Assembly (NCBI GenBank): GCA_002731395.1
Contig: PCBQ01000063.1
Span: 1-7,731 of the forward strand
Source of the DNA: Methanobacteriota archaeon
Lineage (GTDB): Archaea; Thermoplasmatota; Poseidoniia; Poseidoniales; Poseidoniaceae
Length of the DNA: 7,731 nucleotides
Reading direction: 5' to 3'
The notes under the pieces are model-generated. The model was not told the origin of the DNA, did no database searches, and worked only from the letters and a program-made list of their open reading frames with translations. Position numbers and translations under genes: made by a program. Below are positions 6,356-7,731 of this stretch, piece after piece (positions within the stretch are counted from its first letter, which is position 1; each line of letters begins with the position of its first letter).

Positions 6356-7731
6356 CGTTGCGCGTGGGAACCCGTGCTTCTCCTTTGGCTCGCATCCAAG
6401 CTGACGCCGTCATCCAACGGCTTCGTGATGGGGGCATCGAGGCAGAAGCAGTTCCGCTGAGCACCCGAGGCGACCGCTCGCTCGGCGGAGACCTGAGCAC
6501 CCACGTCGGTCAATTTGTGACCGGGTTGGACGCCCACCTGTTCAGTGATGACGTCGATCTTACGGTTCACTCCAGCAAAGACGTGCCCATTGACCTGAAC
6601 GAAAGCGTGCTACAAATCGCGCTCCTCGAGCGCGCGCCTGCTCACGACTTGCTTCTGCTCCCTGCTCACCACAAGCACCTGCCAAGCCTCGAAGAGACCC
6701 TGAACAATCCCGAGACGAAGGTCGACGCGGTCGATGCGTTCAGCCACTTGGGAACGAACGCTCACGTCGGAACCGTGTCCGTTCGTCGACAAGCCTCACT
6801 CCTGCACCACCGCCCTGACCTCTTGCCCATCGCGATTCGTGGGGCGATCGACACCCGCATGCGGCGGCTCGTCGAAGGACGCGCTGACGCAATGCTCCTC
6901 GCCGAAGCGGGGCTGCGCCGTTTGGCCGACAACGGTGCGCTTGACGCGGAGTATCGCCAACTGCGAGCGGTCAGGTTGAGCCTCGAGTCATGGCCAAGTG
7001 CACCCGGCCAAGGTGCCATTGCAGTCCATGCCGCTCGGGATTCTTTGGTCGACCTCGAGGCCTTGCGGGGGCTGCTTGATCACCCTCAGACCTCCACAGC
7101 GGTACGTGAGGAACGACGCATCTTGGCTCAACTTGGCGGTGGCTGTCTTTCTCCAGTCGCGGCTTTTGTCGACCAAGGCAAAGCGAACGTCGCCGTTGCG
7201 TCACCGGTTTGGCGGACCAATGCTGCGCGGCGACGTTCTCCTGAAGTCAACCACTGGGAAGGTCCGGTTCAGGGCTTTGTACCCCCCTCGTGGTCCCAAC
7301 CAGGCACGACCAGTGGAGATGGCGCGCTACGCCTCATCACCACGGCCTCCTCCAGCCGCCTGACCGACGAAGCTGGCCTCAACAACGTCAGCGTTGTTCA
7401 CCAGCAGGTGTTGAGCTTTGAACACATCATGGACGCATGGCCAAAGGACGTCATCCCCGAGGATTCCCCCCGGCAAACATGGCCGTGGTTGCTCCTCTCT
7501 TCGCCTTCAGCGGCGCGTATGGTCATCGAAGGTTTGCACCTCTGTCCTGACCTTGCACGGCTGCCTTGGGCGGCCTTGGGACGTGGCACGGCCCTCGCGG
7601 CGCTCGAACGAGGCCACACCGTTGCGTTCTGCGCAGAAGCCGAAGACGGGGCGGGCTTTGCCGGCGCCTTGGTGGACGCCTTGGGCCCTGAGATTCCGCT
7701 TCTCCTGCCGCAATCTGACCAAGCCCGCCCA
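6352..7731 (+). CDS. hemC/hemD: HemC-HemD fusion: hydroxymethylbilane synthase / uroporphyrinogen-III synthase, 3'-truncated
   Basis: HemC polymerises four porphobilinogens into hydroxymethylbilane, and HemD closes the ring with D-ring inversion to give uroporphyrinogen III. The frame is open from ATG 6352 to the window end (460 codons, no stop). HemC motifs are RVGTRASPLARIQ at the N-terminus, STRGDRS (about 37-43), VHSSKDVP with the catalytic Asp77, VGTVSVRRQ, RGAIDTRM, LAEAGLRRL and APGQGAIAV. GGGC with Cys265 (7144-7146) is the attachment site of the dipyrromethane cofactor. After a short HemC C-terminal domain and a Pro/Gly-rich linker, a HemD-like part begins near codon 325 (ALRLITTASSSRL). 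It includes LLLSSPSAARMVIEGL (the 'TSxNAV' position), AALGRGTALAALERGH (the 'aiGxxTaxal' position) and, at the window edge, LLLPQSDQARP. About 135 HemD residues are visible, roughly half a domain. HemD sequences are poorly conserved, so that half is less certain than HemC. The ATGA overlap with hemA implies translational coupling. Confidence 0.92.
   Translation, partial: MTLRVGTRASPLARIQADAVIQRLRDGGIEAEAVPLSTRGDRSLGGDLSTHVGQFVTGLDAHLFSDDVDLTVHSSKDVPIDLNESVLQIALLERAPAHDLLLLPAHHKHLPSLEETLNNPETKVDAVDAFSHLGTNAHVGTVSVRRQASLLHHRPDLLPIAIRGAIDTRMRRLVEGRADAMLLAEAGLRRLADNGALDAEYRQLRAVRLSLESWPSAPGQGAIAVHAARDSLVDLEALRGLLDHPQTSTAVREERRILAQLGGGCLSPVAAFVDQGKANVAVASPVWRTNAARRRSPEVNHWEGPVQGFVPPSWSQPGTTSGDGALRLITTASSSRLTDEAGLNNVSVVHQQVLSFEHIMDAWPKDVIPEDSPRQTWPWLLLSSPSAARMVIEGLHLCPDLARLPWAALGRGTALAALERGHTVAFCAEAEDGAGFAGALVDALGPEIPLLLPQSDQARP

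Overview
The window is GC-rich and densely coding on the + strand. It reads as a piece of a marine planktonic genome, most likely a Marine Group II euryarchaeon (Candidatus Poseidoniia). That placement is an inference. It rests on a multi-FAS1 surface protein with one C-terminal membrane anchor and a short Trp-rich cytoplasmic tail, on a divergent glutamyl-tRNA reductase, and on tightly packed genes with short gaps. No rRNA, tRNA or other phylogenetic marker is present, so a bacterial origin cannot be excluded.

Layout. (1) Positions 1-3354 hold the 3' part of a large cell-surface gene: the tail of one fasciclin (FAS1) domain, seven complete FAS1 domains, an acidic linker, one transmembrane helix and a cytoplasmic tail. 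The first six complete domains keep an exact 408-bp (136-codon) period. (2) Positions 3388-4920 encode a complete SelO/YdiU pseudokinase-fold protein AMPylator with its catalytic residues and the C-terminal Cys-Ser-Ser end. (3) Positions 5042-6355 encode glutamyl-tRNA reductase (HemA). (4) From 6352 to the window end runs a HemC-HemD fusion (hydroxymethylbilane synthase joined to uroporphyrinogen-III synthase), cut off in the HemD half. It overlaps hemA by ATGA and has a good Shine-Dalgarno sequence.

hemA and hemCD form a translationally coupled tetrapyrrole operon that covers the first committed C5-pathway step and the two steps from porphobilinogen to uroporphyrinogen III. SelO lies just upstream in the same direction and may or may not be co-transcribed. 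The FAS1 gene appears unrelated in function and is probably an adhesin or surface-layer-associated protein.

I see no defence system, mobile element, CRISPR array or RNA gene. The most unusual structure is inside the FAS1 array. Cysteines are distributed as if each domain were tied to the next by a disulfide, with Cys-lacking ends, and the six regular domains look like a duplicated three-domain block.
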